64,000 bases of DNA from Atrina japonica (GCA_030159075.1 BROG01000076.1:1100001-1164000); one strand, 5' to 3'; shown: positions 27,691-41,880, counted from the first letter of the stretch. The notes: a model not told the origin generated them from the letters alone. Program-made: numbers and translations.

Positions 27691-28060
27691 GTGTAGTTTG
27701 TTGTCACTGCAATTTACAAAGGCCCAGCACGTGTTTCATTGGACTTGACTGTGGACTCACGGCGGGTTTGTCCGTTCGACAGGGGATGCTTACTCATCCA
27801 TGGCACCTGATCCCACCTCTTGGTTTCCAGAGGTCCGTGTTTGTCAATTTTTACCGGATTTGTATCTATGTCCTGGACATTCTATTGATTTATACTTTGG
27901 TATCTGAAAGTTTTTATATTTCTAGTGCAGTTTGTTGTCACTGTAGTTAGACAGACAGACCAGTCGTATTCATTTTCATAATAGACAGACTATTGTAGTT
28001 TGTTGTCATTGTAGTTTAGACAGTCCTAATACGTCTGGTGTAGTTCGTTGTAACTTTCAG
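27691..28060 (+). repeat. Short direct repeats around gtagtttgttgtcactg
   Basis: The motif occurs at 27691, 27926 (gcag variant), 27995 and 28039 with irregular spacing. The first two flank the retroelement 3' fragment at 27729-27922. Confidence 0.6.
27729..27922 (+). mobile_element. Retroelement family L1x, 3' UTR fragment A
   Basis: Matches the sequence downstream of the coding end at 37147-37305 and its reverse complement at 52978-53202. Shared blocks are ggactcacggcgggt, ggggatgcttactc, catggcacctgatcccacc, ccagaggtccgtgtttgtc and tttatactttggtatctga. 5'-truncated within the 3' UTR. Confidence 0.85.
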
Positions 28061-29759
28061 TAAACTCCGTGTAGAAGACTTGTTATTTCAGTGTAGCCAA
28101 GTAACTAGTTATTTTTCTGTAGGCCTATATGTATATACTGTTCATTCGTAGCTTGCATTCAGCACATCGCGGCAAATAGTTATTTCCGATAAAACATTAT
28201 AGTTTCGAGTCTATATCTCATCTTAAAGTCTTCAATTATCAATACAAAAGTACAAGTATGTTTTTTATGGAATTTGAAATTTTTGTATAAATTTATCATG
28301 AAATTTCATATTGTTTAGCATTTCCACTAATGTGAAATGTTTGCCTATTTTTTGCCATCGATTTTCGAAAATCTATGATAAAACTTAATTGACGCAAGTT
28401 GGCGAAGTTTGTAAATGATTCATCATGTTTCAGATACTCCAAATTTAGAATAAAACATTTAAAACAGAGCGTGTGGTATACTTTTGTACTGGTTTTAAAC
28501 TTGTATGGATTACATGGAATTAGTTAGTGTTATTTCTATTTTATACAGATTCATTTAAAATAAATGCCAGGTAAACGTCATGGAACATAAAAAGGAACAT
28601 ATTAGTAAGCGATCCTGCAACTCCTTTTGTTTTATCTTGATCAATTTTATCACTTTTTTATTTGCATTTAATCAATATATTACCTCGCAAATAACAACAT
28701 TGATTATCGGTGATATAAACTCTAAATATGCTGCACCGTGTAAACGGATCCGGATTTTTCAGCGTAACAAAAGGTACATAAACTACATATCATAACAGTT
28801 CATAGTTATATCGATTCAGTTTAACGTTTATTTTAAATCATTCTAAAATTAAGGTATTGATTTCAATAGAGCATCTATTCTTATATGAATTATACCTGTA
28901 AAATACAACATTGCTATGGATCTATTGGTAATATATGTTATGATGACGTCACAACTCTGTCTAAACATTAAAAAAACAAATAGAATTAAACAAAATTGGT
29001 TATCGTAACGAAAGCTCTGAAGCCTTCATGTCTGCCGATTCTTTAATCAAATAATGCGTAAGCAATTAATTATGGGTTTTATTTCAATACTACAAAACGT
29101 CAATTCGATTATTTCGAGCATTTTGTGAGAAATCTTTTAATGTCCTATTGAGGTACCCGACTTTTTATAGGTGCTATTCATCCGTTTCTATTCAGCATAA
29201 AAGTCTTTTAAGTGTGAAAAATATCACTCGTGACATTGTTAAAGATCCGTGTCCCCAATTACGACATACGGAGGGGTCGGGATGGGGTGGGGTACCAGAG
29301 CTTACACTGTCTCATACGCTTTGAGAATTCTTTTTTAACATTAAGTGAAACCCATTTAGAAAATTATCGATTTAAGACTTTTTAGTTATCTATATGGGTC
29401 AAAGTCTGTGTAATAATGTTTATCTTGTAACAAAAAGAAATGAAAAATAAATAAATAGATAAAAGAACAACAACCAATCAAGATCGACAGACACAAATTA
29501 AGGTTTACACACCCTCTCACAATTTTCCCGGTAAATCTACCTATACTTTTCACAGCAACACTTTTGGATTCTCCATCTGTTACTTTTCCTCAACGTTTGA
29601 CCACTACACATAGCTTATCCCGCTCTTTTATCATTATGTTAGTATGTAGTAACAATAGAAAGATAATGTAAAAATCTAATTAAAATCAGCTTTCTAACAG
29701 CTTGCAATTAATTAGCGGTAGATGGTAAGGTAAATAAATTGAAACCTGTAAGGATAGGG
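28061..29759. other. Intergenic, nothing recognised
   Basis: Short hydrophobic open frames only. Confidence 0.5.
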
Positions 29760-29950
29760 TTAAAGGCTTTTTTAATCTCTTTCACAGGGTTGTCGGTCCT
29801 TGCAGTCCTCAACAATCTATCAACGTCCTGAAAGAAGTCCCAAAACACTTGCTCATGTAACCCACAGAAGGTATATAAACACCAAATTACACAGAGTAAG
29901 GAAACTTTTCGCAAAAATATAGTCCCTATATTTATATCCATTTTTAAAAA
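29760..29950 (+). repeat. Dispersed repeat, family R2, copy 2
   Basis: Partner of 19230-19490. The blocks ttgtcggtccttgcagtcct and ttacacagagtaaggaaact are conserved. Non-coding. Confidence 0.7.
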
Positions 29951-30339
29951 AGAATTCTCATCTCAAATAGTATTGTTTCTTTGTCTGCACTAAAAACGTA
30001 TGGAAAAAAAAAACCTGATACCTTGTGAAGAAAATAATCTATAGTAGATTTATATATTTTGCCGAAAACAACTCTGTGTAAGAGATTGAGGCATGCACTG
30101 AAGAAGTATGCGATTTTCCTCGACCAATGTCTAGACCTAATTTAAGCGAAAATTTAGTGTCTTTCTGGGACCGTTTAACCGAAGTTACATTTTTGTAAGC
30201 TTGGTATACTTTCACTGCGTTGACATGCGTTTATATCATAAGAATATTTAAATTTATCAATAGTTAGTGCCTTTATATGTGAAAACAATTCAATGCATTG
30301 ACAACAGCAGTGTTATGATGTTACATGATTGGTAATGTT

Positions 30340-30515
30340 TTCTTACGACTCGGTTCTCTGAGTTTACTCTTAGACAGATTTGGCTATGCATTTATATTGA
30401 TTTACTTTTATTTGGTCTTGTATCATACCACTACCTTTAGAATGAACTCTAATTGGCTAACGATCGACCAGTTATAACTTTGGTATTATGTTTATATTTT
30501 TAAATCAAATTGACA
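30340..30515 (-). repeat. Dispersed repeat, family R3, copy 1
   Basis: Matches 49165-49345 in the same orientation: ttactcttagacagattt, tttggtcttgtat, ataccac and taactttggtattatgttta. On the minus strand it carries the common tail ataccaaagttata seen in other SINE-like repeats. Confidence 0.7.
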
Positions 30516-30654
30516 GATTATTGTTTGTTTGCCGTATGTGTTTTTACGTCACAACCAACTACGAAGACAAAAAGTGTTTAATTGTGAAGGAGAAAAGTCT
30601 GTCACTCAACAATAAACTGGGTAATTTCTCGACACGTCCGCGTTAGCAGATAAG

Positions 30655-30720
30655 GGTTGAGATAAGCTGTGGTCCAGAACGCGATGTTCTGCAACCACTA
30701 AGCTATGGGGACACTATTTG
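30655..30720 (-). repeat. tRNA-like SINE head (degenerate)
   Basis: The reverse complement reads tccccatagcttagtggttgc, which resembles a tRNA 5' end with an A-box (tagcttagtgg). No intact acceptor stem or B-box is seen, so this is a tRNA-derived repeat relic rather than a tRNA gene. Confidence 0.4.
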
Positions 30721-31084
30721 TAATAAATTAAAGGAAATAGTCCTGAAAATGGTTTTGATTTTGATCATATAACTCAAACCCTAAGTATCTAGATGGCATG
30801 CTATTTTCTACTGTTTTCACAAGTCTATTATGGCCTCTATGGTTTAAAGGGTTTAGTTCTGAAGAGACATAATACTATTTGTTTTGATAGTATTTTCCGC
30901 GACACATATCAATTTAAGGCCATAAGGTGGTTACCAGTTTTTAAGGATGCTGGAGTACCCCAGTCACAATGTATCCCTGAAGATCCCACAAATGGATTTG
31001 CTAACTTCCTCGCATAACCAGCTCAGGTTCCAATTACTAGTGGAGTTCGAATCCGTGCCTAATAGAGGCAAGTCACGTAATTAG

Positions 31085-31290
31085 GTATTTTCGTTAGTCA
31101 ACGTTATCTCCCTTGTCAGCAGGTATCGGTTGTGATGTCATTTATTTGTGCGTAAAATGAGAAAAGTTTTCAATTGTGACGTCATGTGTTTTTGTGAAAA
31201 TGACGTTTTATTCTCACGCAAAGATATGACGTCACAATCGAAACCTGCTGACATGGGAGATAACTCCGACTAACGAAAAGACAGAATACT
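31085..31290. mobile_element. Foldback MITE, ~205 bp
   Basis: Arms of about 80 bp pair: left ttttcgttagtcaacgttat, ctccc, gtcagcagg, gtgatgtca; right, complemented, ttttcgttagtcggagttat, ctccc, gtcagcagg, gtgacgtca. The centre contains further tgacgtca palindromes. No open frame of size. Confidence 0.75.
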
Positions 31291-32084
31291 TTAGAACGCG
31301 ATGGTAATAGCCACCGACATAATATTGTAGTTTATTTATCCTTCCGTATGCACGTACAAGCAGACTGAGTAATAAACGGACACGATTCACTCTCAGAAAA
31401 GGAATGACATCTTACGTAAATACGTATATATAGAACCACTGAATCGCAAATTGATATTACTAGTCACATTTTATTACTGAATGTAATCAATTAATCGTAT
31501 TTCTGTGAATGGGAAAATATGAATAACTGCCGGTTATTGATCACGTACAACAACCAGATGTTTATCGATTGAGTGGGTGTATATATTGCAACGTTAATGC
31601 ATACCTAAACTCCTATTATGTTTTATAACGATTGTCACCAGTGAAAAATTAAGTTAGCGAAGAATCTCCAAAATCAATTCAGTTCCTCTTTGAAAGTTAG
31701 ATCTGTTGAATAGATATAAAATTATTGACTTTCCAATCGACGTGGAAACAGGAAAAATAAATTAAAGAAAGAAATGCACTGGCATATTCAAATATACGTA
31801 GATGATTTCAGTATGAATGAAATGGTTGTCCAGACTTAAATAAACGTAAAACATGACAAACTTTCTGACTCATATTTCTGGAAGGAATTAAAGTGGATAT
31901 ATACAAATATTTAAAGTACCGTATGATTAACCAATAAAAGTTTGAAGACAATGTCAGATGCAGTGATAGCTTTTGTGTGTCTTATTACGTACCTGGATAT
32001 AACATGAAAAGCTAGCAAACGTTCAATACTCGGCAAGCAATCAACCGTAGCGATATATTGTTCACTGTTAAAGTATTAACTTTC

Positions 32085-32087
<3 letters not shown>
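31291..32087. other. Intergenic, nothing recognised
   Basis: No supported gene. Confidence 0.5.

Positions 32088-32173
<86 letters not shown>
32088..32173. repeat. (AT)n microsatellite
   Basis: About 42 AT units. Confidence 0.95.
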
Positions 32174-32175
<2 letters not shown>

Positions 32176-32624
32176 TTAGTGTGGTTAATCTATTAAGAAT
32201 TAAAATGACTTGTAACATAACTATGTCACTTTAAGATTTTTAATGTGTCAATATCATTTTTTAATCAATAAAAGAGTGTGTCTCACAGACGACATATGCC
32301 AAGAATTTTATTAAATAAAACATAAATGCAGTCTGTGTCATTGATTTATGCATATCTTAATCAATCGGTCACAAGGACTATTAGCAAGCTTCAGGCTTCA
32401 TGTTGTTGAATAAAGGTTTCTAATTGTAGTGTCTCTTCTTCCTTTTCCAACTAAAGTGTCTCATTGTATAGTATCTTTCATGCTGAACAAAAATATGAGC
32501 AACTGTATAAGAAAATATTTTGTGACTAACACTGCTTGAAATTTTTAATGTTTAATGTGATAATATTTTAATGATAATTAACATCGACTGGGAGTTCTTA
32601 TGTAGTATATGTACATAATTGAAT

Positions 32625-32905
32625 GAGTTAAACCTAGTTTTATCAGGTAAACCTAGTTTTCTCCAGTTTATGTTGGATACGAATTAAACCTAGTTTTTCT
32701 CTAATAAATCCCAGGTTTTCTCATAACACACATTAACTTAAAATAGGTTTACATGAGGAGAACTAGGATTAACTGCGGCAAAATTACATTGATATGACTA
32801 TGACGCAGTTAAACCTAGTTTTTCTCTATTGAAATAGGTCGTTCTCGAGATACTCTATGGTTTAAAGTACGATGCTCTAACCACTCGACCACGGAGGCCC
32901 CAACT
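32625..32905. repeat. Cluster of ttaaacctagtttt motifs next to tRNA-like SINE head
   Basis: The motif (t)aaacctagttttnctc occurs near 32630, 32648, 32684 and 32813, with inverted partners near 32741 and 32758 (ataggtttac, gagaactaggattaa). At 32872-32900 the minus strand reads cctccgtggtcgagtggtta, a good tRNA-like A-box region. Related motifs occur near 52711-52880 (caaaattacattgat, tctggagaaaaat). Probably a SINE or foldback family. Confidence 0.5.
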
Positions 32906-33119
32906 TTAATGTAAAGTATGGCTACTGGTATTTGAAGTGAACACACGTATCTTTCCGTTTCTACATTTCGTTGCTTTACATCCCGCAAATAAATTCTTTC
33001 ACCGATATGGAAACATTACCGGCGGTAGGTGAATCTCAATGATTCTGACATTTGCTATGACCCATACGAAAGACTCATGTCCTTCGTTTCTAATGCTGTG
33101 TACATGGCGAAGAAACGCA

Positions 33120-33195
33120 CACAACGAATAGGCATCGGGAATCAAAGCCAGGGACTTCAAATTCGAACGCTTTACCAAGAGACCACCGCGAGTGG
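33120..33195 (-). repeat. tRNA-like SINE fragment
   Basis: The reverse complement reads gcggtggtctcttggtaaag, then a tRNA-like middle, then tttgattcccgatgcc, i.e. A-box- and B-box-like segments at about tRNA spacing. The acceptor stem does not pair well, so a pseudo-tRNA or SINE is preferred over a functional tRNA. Confidence 0.4.
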
Positions 33196-36100
33196 TTTGC
33201 CTATACGTGACAGATTAACAGTATGGACGAAATTGAAAGAGTAATGATTTACAGATAATATGTTGAATTCACCATAAATTTCTATATCGTTCTTCATCAT
33301 GTCGTTGATAAACAGAAATGAAATTATTTCATTCGATAAGTTTCGAGGTGAATGCTTGAAACTTGTATGAAAAAAGGAATAATCATGTGTAAAAGATAGC
33401 AATATACGACTGATTTAAATGAACAGCGGGAGGCATTACTTAAATATCTTTACAGAAAAAGGATATCTCAAATTTACAAAGAAATCTAGAGTCGAAGTTT
33501 GATTCCATGAGCAATCTGTAAATGAAACTTGATGAAGTCGGATTATCCGCACACAATAGTTGCAAGTATGTGTAGGAATATTTTAAATTGACAACTTTTC
33601 ATACAGAAAACATACTACCATCTATAATTGAGGGCAAATTAAGTGAAGAAAAATTACTCCGATGTTGGTCGACTGATACCTTTTGATTTAAATCTTATTT
33701 AGCAGTCACAGCGGGAAATAGAATGACAGTGTGTCGGAACATTTGAATGAAGAGGATATTATAATAGAAAGTATTTTGTTAAAAGAAGCGAGAACCATGA
33801 AATGTAATTGTGGCGGTGTTTAGTAGGGAAGAATATGTCATATTAAGTCGTAATTCATCTCACATCCTCTAATCATTTACGATTAACAGACATTGGAAAC
33901 TAACGATTTGAACATTCATTGGCAGATTTTGATTCGTAATTACTACTTTGCTGTCGCTGTGACTAAAACCCTGTTACAACAATTTGTCAATCACGGCTTG
34001 TTGAATATGAATTTTATGATTATATAGTCCCGGAACGTGACAAAGCGATTGACTCTCGTCTTTGAAAGTTAAAAATATAATATCCCTCTCCGAATTCCTG
34101 TTTGAGCTGTGTGGTAAAGATTCCGTATGGTATTTCTGCCATCAAAGGGATTGCTGAACACGAATTCTTAATAACATGTACTTGAGGAATTATACAAAAA
34201 TGTAGATACCAAAGCGGTATTTGTAAACGAAAAATTAAAGTTTGAAATAATTGAAATCATATCTTTTGTTTTCTTTCAGAGTGTCTGTATATCTTTGTCT
34301 ATTTAATCTTATTCAAAGATTCTTTCAACCCTACCAATGTGGTTTTCTACAAGTATGCATTTTGATTTCTGACATATTTGTTCACTCATTGCTGAAACAG
34401 AACTGAATCCAAGATCTAAAAAACATTATCTTTTCCCACTCTATTGTGTTAGAAGGTGTCCCGATTTTGTGGAATGTTCCTTTGCCATTACACCACGGTG
34501 CACAAGATATTGGAATTCGCATTTTCCTTCCCGTAGCATTTCTTAATCGTTATACTAAACATTAATAATCAATACGGACATCGAAAAACTGCTCGGTAAG
34601 CTTGTCGGTGTCGGCGGATTTCACGAACACTAGAAATATATCAATGCTAAAGGTCGACTCTGTTACCATTATCCGAATACGTGAGGATGGAGGGACGGTA
34701 ATTAATAATTTGTTGAAAAGATCTTATAGGAAAAAAAAAATAATCCAATTAGCTACTGCCGGCTCCAATTAATTATTGCCCAATTCATAACAATTAACTT
34801 GTTTTAAAAACACAATGAAAAGCAAAAATACAGTTACATGTATATTCAAACACGGATAAACAGAAATGATTATATGCAATCAATAAAGAATATTGATCAC
34901 TCTTAATAGAATTCATGGTTTGTTTAAAATATATATCATTCCGACTTGGCCTAATCGATCAATGCATACCATTATAGGAAGGATATATGTTTATTTTTAA
35001 TTAATTTCATTCATCTCTTTGTACATTTGAATTATTTTATTATACGACAATTTTTGAAAGTTTTCATCCAGATGTAAGGCTTTTATTTTTGTTCACACAA
35101 GGAAATATACCAAGGATGGGAACCTCTTGACTTAATGTTTAAATACATAGCAGAACTTTATCAACGAAAGTAGTAAATATTGTTCCTAAATGCATAGTAT
35201 GTTATGTCCCCGGGGTAGATACTGTTAATCCTCTCAAACTAAACCAATTTTTAATGTTAACGTCGAAAATCGGATTTGTTTAATGTCGAATATTAAGACT
35301 ATCTGTAGGCACACACACCATACCTTTCTTAAATCTCAGAATAAGGTGTGAAATTATTTCAGGTATGCCGGGTATTAATAATAATTCAGACCAAAAAAGA
35401 CACTTTAGCCTATTTATATTTTCTGACAAGAAAAATATCATGCCAGACAAATTGAAGTTGCCAACAGCTTTATATTGATTCTTAATTCCACAGTCTGGCG
35501 TAAAGTGCACATGTTCTGATGCACATTCCAGACCTGTTTTTGTTCTACATTATTCATCTGGATTTCTTTTACTTTAGCTAAGTACTTCCATTTGATTATA
35601 TTTCACGTTGTGAAGATGCAGCCAGCTTAAGGTGAGGTACATCAAAAACTGATGTGTGCTATAAATGCATGTCAAGTCAATGGAAGTACTTTATTTACCG
35701 GAAGAGCCATATTTTTTTTTTTTTGTAAGAATGGCTAGAGAAAACAAAATCACACAAAGAGGTGTTTGGGTTGATTTTGGGATTCGCTTCTTCTTCCTTA
35801 CGCTTCCGATAAGAGAACTGTGTAATCACTGCAAATGGTATTATAATAAGTATGTTTTGTCAGAGGAGTGACAAATTGATAAAACAGACAAAGTTACCAT
35901 TATCAATTATTTATCCATCGGCGACCAGCCATTCAAACGTCGATAAACACATAATCTATACTCTCTTATGGGTCGTTATATGCTATTTCCATTTCGTTCC
36001 TATAGAAGTATTTTTGGAAATACCAATCCAAATATAATATTTAATTTGTGTATCATTGGATAATCGTTTTAAACACGCTCATCCCATATACATCGTATTA

Positions 36101-36491
36101 TATACCTCGACAAATATCGAATTATCAAAACTACATTCAAACATAAGTGGATTTAAAATATATGGACATAGTAACCGTTTAAAGCGAGTTATAGATCATA
36201 TACATATAGAGAGATGTAGTCGAAATGCATTTGCTGCGTACACGTAAAATTGATTTCCGTTTTTCACACGGTAGGATTTGTCATGATTATCTACGCTATC
36301 ACGCTGTTGGTAAATGCTATCAAAGTTTCCTCGGTCTTAACACTTCTTAAATATATATAGTTCTTTTCTGTAACATAAAACCTTAATGAATCGGTATTTG
36401 TTTTATATTTCATTTCGATTCATTTCGTGCCACCTGTGCCTGTTCAATTACATACATTAAAACATCATCACTGCTTTGGCATTAGTCCATA
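33196..36491. other. Intergenic, nothing recognised
   Basis: No conserved frame or repeat partner seen in more than 3 kb. Confidence 0.5.
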
Positions 36492-36493
36492 TA

Positions 36494-36868
36494 CCGTAAA
36501 TTGGGATATTTTGGCTTCGCTAAATTTTGGCCACATTGATGATAAAATATTTTGGTCTGTTAAATTTTGGCCATTTATGTTTCTATAATGTTTAAATTTG
36601 GCCTTTCATCAGACCTCGATCTTGTCTTGTCGAACATTTCAGGTGTTTGGAATATCAAAATATTAAAAATTAGAATTAACGCCTCACGTGGTACTTAATT
36701 AAGATTAACGCCAAAACAGTTATATAATAAAAAACATTGTTTGTTAATTAAACACTAGATTATTTTTTAAAAAGTGCCGGTAGAAACATTAAGTACTTAA
36801 TTTGGTCATTTTGATAGGGTGGCCGAATTTCCCAAAATTAAACAATGGCAAAATATCCCAGTTTACGG
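36494..36868. mobile_element. TIR element (375 bp) flanked by TA
   Basis: Left end ccgtaaattgggatattttg and right end caaaatatcccagtttacgg are inverted repeats with one mismatch in 20. Each end is bordered by TA, the duplication typical of Tc1/mariner-type elements. It has no transposase, so it is non-autonomous. The interior carries repeated aaattttggcc motifs. It ends 14 bp before recognisable retroelement coding sequence. Confidence 0.8.
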
Positions 36869-36882
36869 TAAATATATCTTAA

Positions 36883-37146
36883 TCCAAATATAGTAATATC
36901 CCTCGGTCACCCGCATATGGAATTTATATTTCACAAATGATCCGATATGCCAGGGCGTGTACAACATATGAAGATTTCATATACAGAGGTAAACTACTCA
37001 CTGACAAATTATTGACACAGGGATATCGAAAACCGCGTTTAATGTCAACGTTCCGCAAATTTTATGGTCGGTATAATAATCTTGTTTGCGATTACTCTGT
37101 TTCACTAAGTGAAATGTTGAGTTGCCTTTTCGTTGGCGGTTGTTGA
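36883..37146 (+). pseudogene. Retrotransposon polyprotein, C-terminal fragment
   Basis: A reading frame of 87 codons plus stop carries SNIPRSPAYGIYISQMIRYA, then the conserved blocks YRGKLLTDKLLTQGY and FRKFYGRYN. From memory this matches the C-terminal end of reverse-transcriptase polyproteins common in mollusc and cnidarian genomes, probably non-LTR type; I cannot fix the clade. The RT domain itself is absent. A minus-strand copy of the same end (53203-53367) is nearly identical, indicating recent activity. The frame stays open because the copy is young, not because it is a gene. Confidence 0.75.
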
Positions 37147-37301
37147 GACGTCTGTACCAATTGTGAAGAGGATTCACTACTCACGTATTTCATTGGACTG
37201 AGGACTCACCTCTTGGTTTCCAGAGGTCCGTGTTTGTCCATTTTTACCGGATTTGCATCTATTTCCTGGACATTCTATCGATTTATACTTTGGTATTTTA
37301 G

Positions 37302-37305
<4 letters not shown>
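37147..37305 (+). mobile_element. Retroelement family L1x, 3' UTR fragment B
   Basis: Continues from the coding end above. About 55 bp present in other copies (from cggcgggt to gatcccac) is missing between two ctcac/cccac microhomologies. It ends tttatactttggtattttag and runs straight into (AT)n. Confidence 0.85.

Positions 37306-37391
<86 letters not shown>
37306..37391. repeat. (AT)n microsatellite at retroelement 3' end
   Basis: About 43 perfect units, fused to the tail of copy B. Confidence 0.95.
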
Positions 37392-37392
<1 letters not shown>

Positions 37393-39750
37393 CACAGATA
37401 AAAAATTGCGACTTTTCTCCAGATTGTTTCTTTATAGAGATGGGATATTATTGGGAAAACTTAAACATCGACAGCACAGAAGAATCAATTTATTTATTTA
37501 TTTTTTTTTGCAATCAAGTACATGTATTTTTATGTACATCGGGTGATATGTTTTCGTGATAAAATGGATAAAATGAGTCTCAAGGCTGCGGGGAAGTGAG
37601 TACTTAAAATTCCAAGGTCACAAAATCGGATATACACCATGATATATTGTGATAAGTAGTCACACATTAGTGTTCAATTCAGCATTACCTTGCAGGACCT
37701 AAACATTTTAACTTATATTTCAATAAGCTTCAAGATCGCCTATACCTCTACCAAATGCATATAGGACGGACATGTTTCTAAATATTAATATAAAGCACAT
37801 ATAATAAAAGGTATGTACTCAGGAAAGAAATATGTCTAGAACGTTTATACTGGCTTAGGATTGTGAAAATAAAAAGTTTGAGGTCAAGGGCCTTCTAACT
37901 CCACATGTCAGTCAATTTCAAACCGCGGAATGACTGTATTTGTTCAAAGAAATTCCCCAATCAATCAGCTGTTTTTTCTGTCATTAAGAGTAGAGAAAAC
38001 AAAAACATATAAACGATCAAAGTTTACAAATATTTTCATTTCTATGTTTTGAAAAATCCTTTTACTTGTCATTTTCTATAATATAACATCTTCTTTGTAC
38101 GAGGATATAACAGTTAATTCACATGAATCTTTGTGCTGTAATACTAAAGATCTTAATACTACCACAGATCGATTGAAATTCTTATCTAAAAATTGGTTTC
38201 ATAGAGGTGAACATCAAACTGCCGACTATTTGGGTATAAGTACATAGCGGTTTCATATCGGTTGTCGCTTGCATCAGATTTAAGAGAAAGATATTATTTT
38301 AACTGTCATTTTCAACCCATGACTCGGATTTTGGCATATATATCTACATAGGTGAGTAGCAATACCTGACAGGTGTTAATATATAATCCGTTTCACTTTT
38401 TATACCTAGACAGGAAACTATTTATAAGGTTGTTTTCATGTGGCTTACCGTATGAAGAAGTAGAATCATCTACCGGAGTGTAATTGTCACACTGCTAAAT
38501 ATCTATTCGTACACAAGCAATCTTATCGCGACAGATTTGTTTACTTTATGTTTAGTTCCTCGATGCGAATCGTTAATACCTGAGCAGTTAAATAAACATG
38601 ACAATATTAACAAAAAGATCAAAAGATACTGGGCAAATCGACAGTTAGATGTTGGTTAGATATATGGGGAATACTGTCGCTCAAATAGTGAAGAATAAGT
38701 AGCGGTTTTAATTGCACAGGTGCTGATACAAGTTCTGAGTATCGTCTCCGGAGGTAGCATTCAATACGACATTTGACTTCCTCACAATCTAATTGATTTT
38801 TTGATTACTTTTATGACAGTCTATTAAAAATCCTAATTGAATTTGGTTTGAATAATTCTGTTTATATACATCTTTCAATTTCACGTTTGAATATGTTGTA
38901 AAGGCCCGGCTTCTGTGGTGGTAAATATTTTGTTTTGTATATGGTTGACGTTATGTTACAAAACCATTTAATGTTATTACATTTAAAATTCTAAAGAAAC
39001 ACATGTAGTACAGTTCGATAACATTAACGTAAAACCTTGATCCTTTGCGGAAAGAAATAATTAAGCAATACATATGTAGCACCCGAATTTTGTATTATTT
39101 GATGCATGTAAAATGAGTAAGGTTTAGGTAAGCGGGGATATTGTAAATATCTGTGTTCGACATTTTCACAATAGAATTAACGAAAACGAAATTCCGATGA
39201 ATCTAGATAAAAGCTTACGTACGTACACGTGTTTGCGGTCGGATCAAAAGTAATATTTCTACCGATACGCTTCGAAATGTCGCCACATTAAAGGGATAAG
39301 ATATATCTTATTAACAAGGAATATGTAAAGAAATTAATAATCACTCAACACCTGCAATCATATTGAAATAAGTGATATATGAATTTCGCTTGTAACCACG
39401 ACAACATCTGTCATTCGCTGTCTTAAATCGCTAAGACAACGTGCTAATTTATAGTGGGTGGCCGTCATAAGGAAATTGCATTGTTTTTTTTATAACAATA
39501 TATATGTATTCTAGAACTTAATTTTAACTATTGTCTAAAAAAAAAAACGAGCTTATTCAAACAGTTGTTAATTACTACCTACACGAGTATCAACCGGGTA
39601 ACTTATGATTATAACCAATAAAGTAAGTATAATTTTCATAGGTACCTAAAAGGTTTGTTAGCCCGTGACGTAATGCCAAATGCACTTTTATAGCAATATT
39701 ATTTTTAATGACCTATTGTTGTTGATGACATATACCCATGAGGTTATTAT
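37392..39750. other. Intergenic, nothing recognised
   Basis: No supported gene or repeat. Confidence 0.5.
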
Positions 39751-41645
<1,895 letters not shown>

Positions 41646-41880
41646 AAAGGGTATAGTACGCCCCTACTTCTAGTGGATTTTAAGAGACTATTAATCTATT
41701 ATTACAATATTAATCCCAAGTGAAACATTCTCCTATAGTTTTGTCTGGAAAGGTAGAGTCCCCGAAACGAAGACGTTTGAATGATACCTCTCCAGACAAC
41801 ACCATAGGAGAATGGTTTCCTCGGGAAAGGGTCATAATAGATTTAGTACGTGTCAGTCTCTCGCTTTAACCCCTCAAGGG
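41646..41880. mobile_element. Foldback element, ~235 bp
   Basis: Arms pair through cattctcctatagttttgtc with ggaaaggta at the left, and, complemented at the right, cattctcctatggtgttgtc with ggagaggta. Weaker pairing extends outward (gagact, taatctatt). Non-coding. Confidence 0.65.

Noticed and set aside
32870..32902. Functional tRNA gene on the minus strand
   Set aside because: Good A-box, but no canonical B-box or matching acceptor stem; better explained as a SINE head. The same applies near 20343, 30690, 33150 and 40018.
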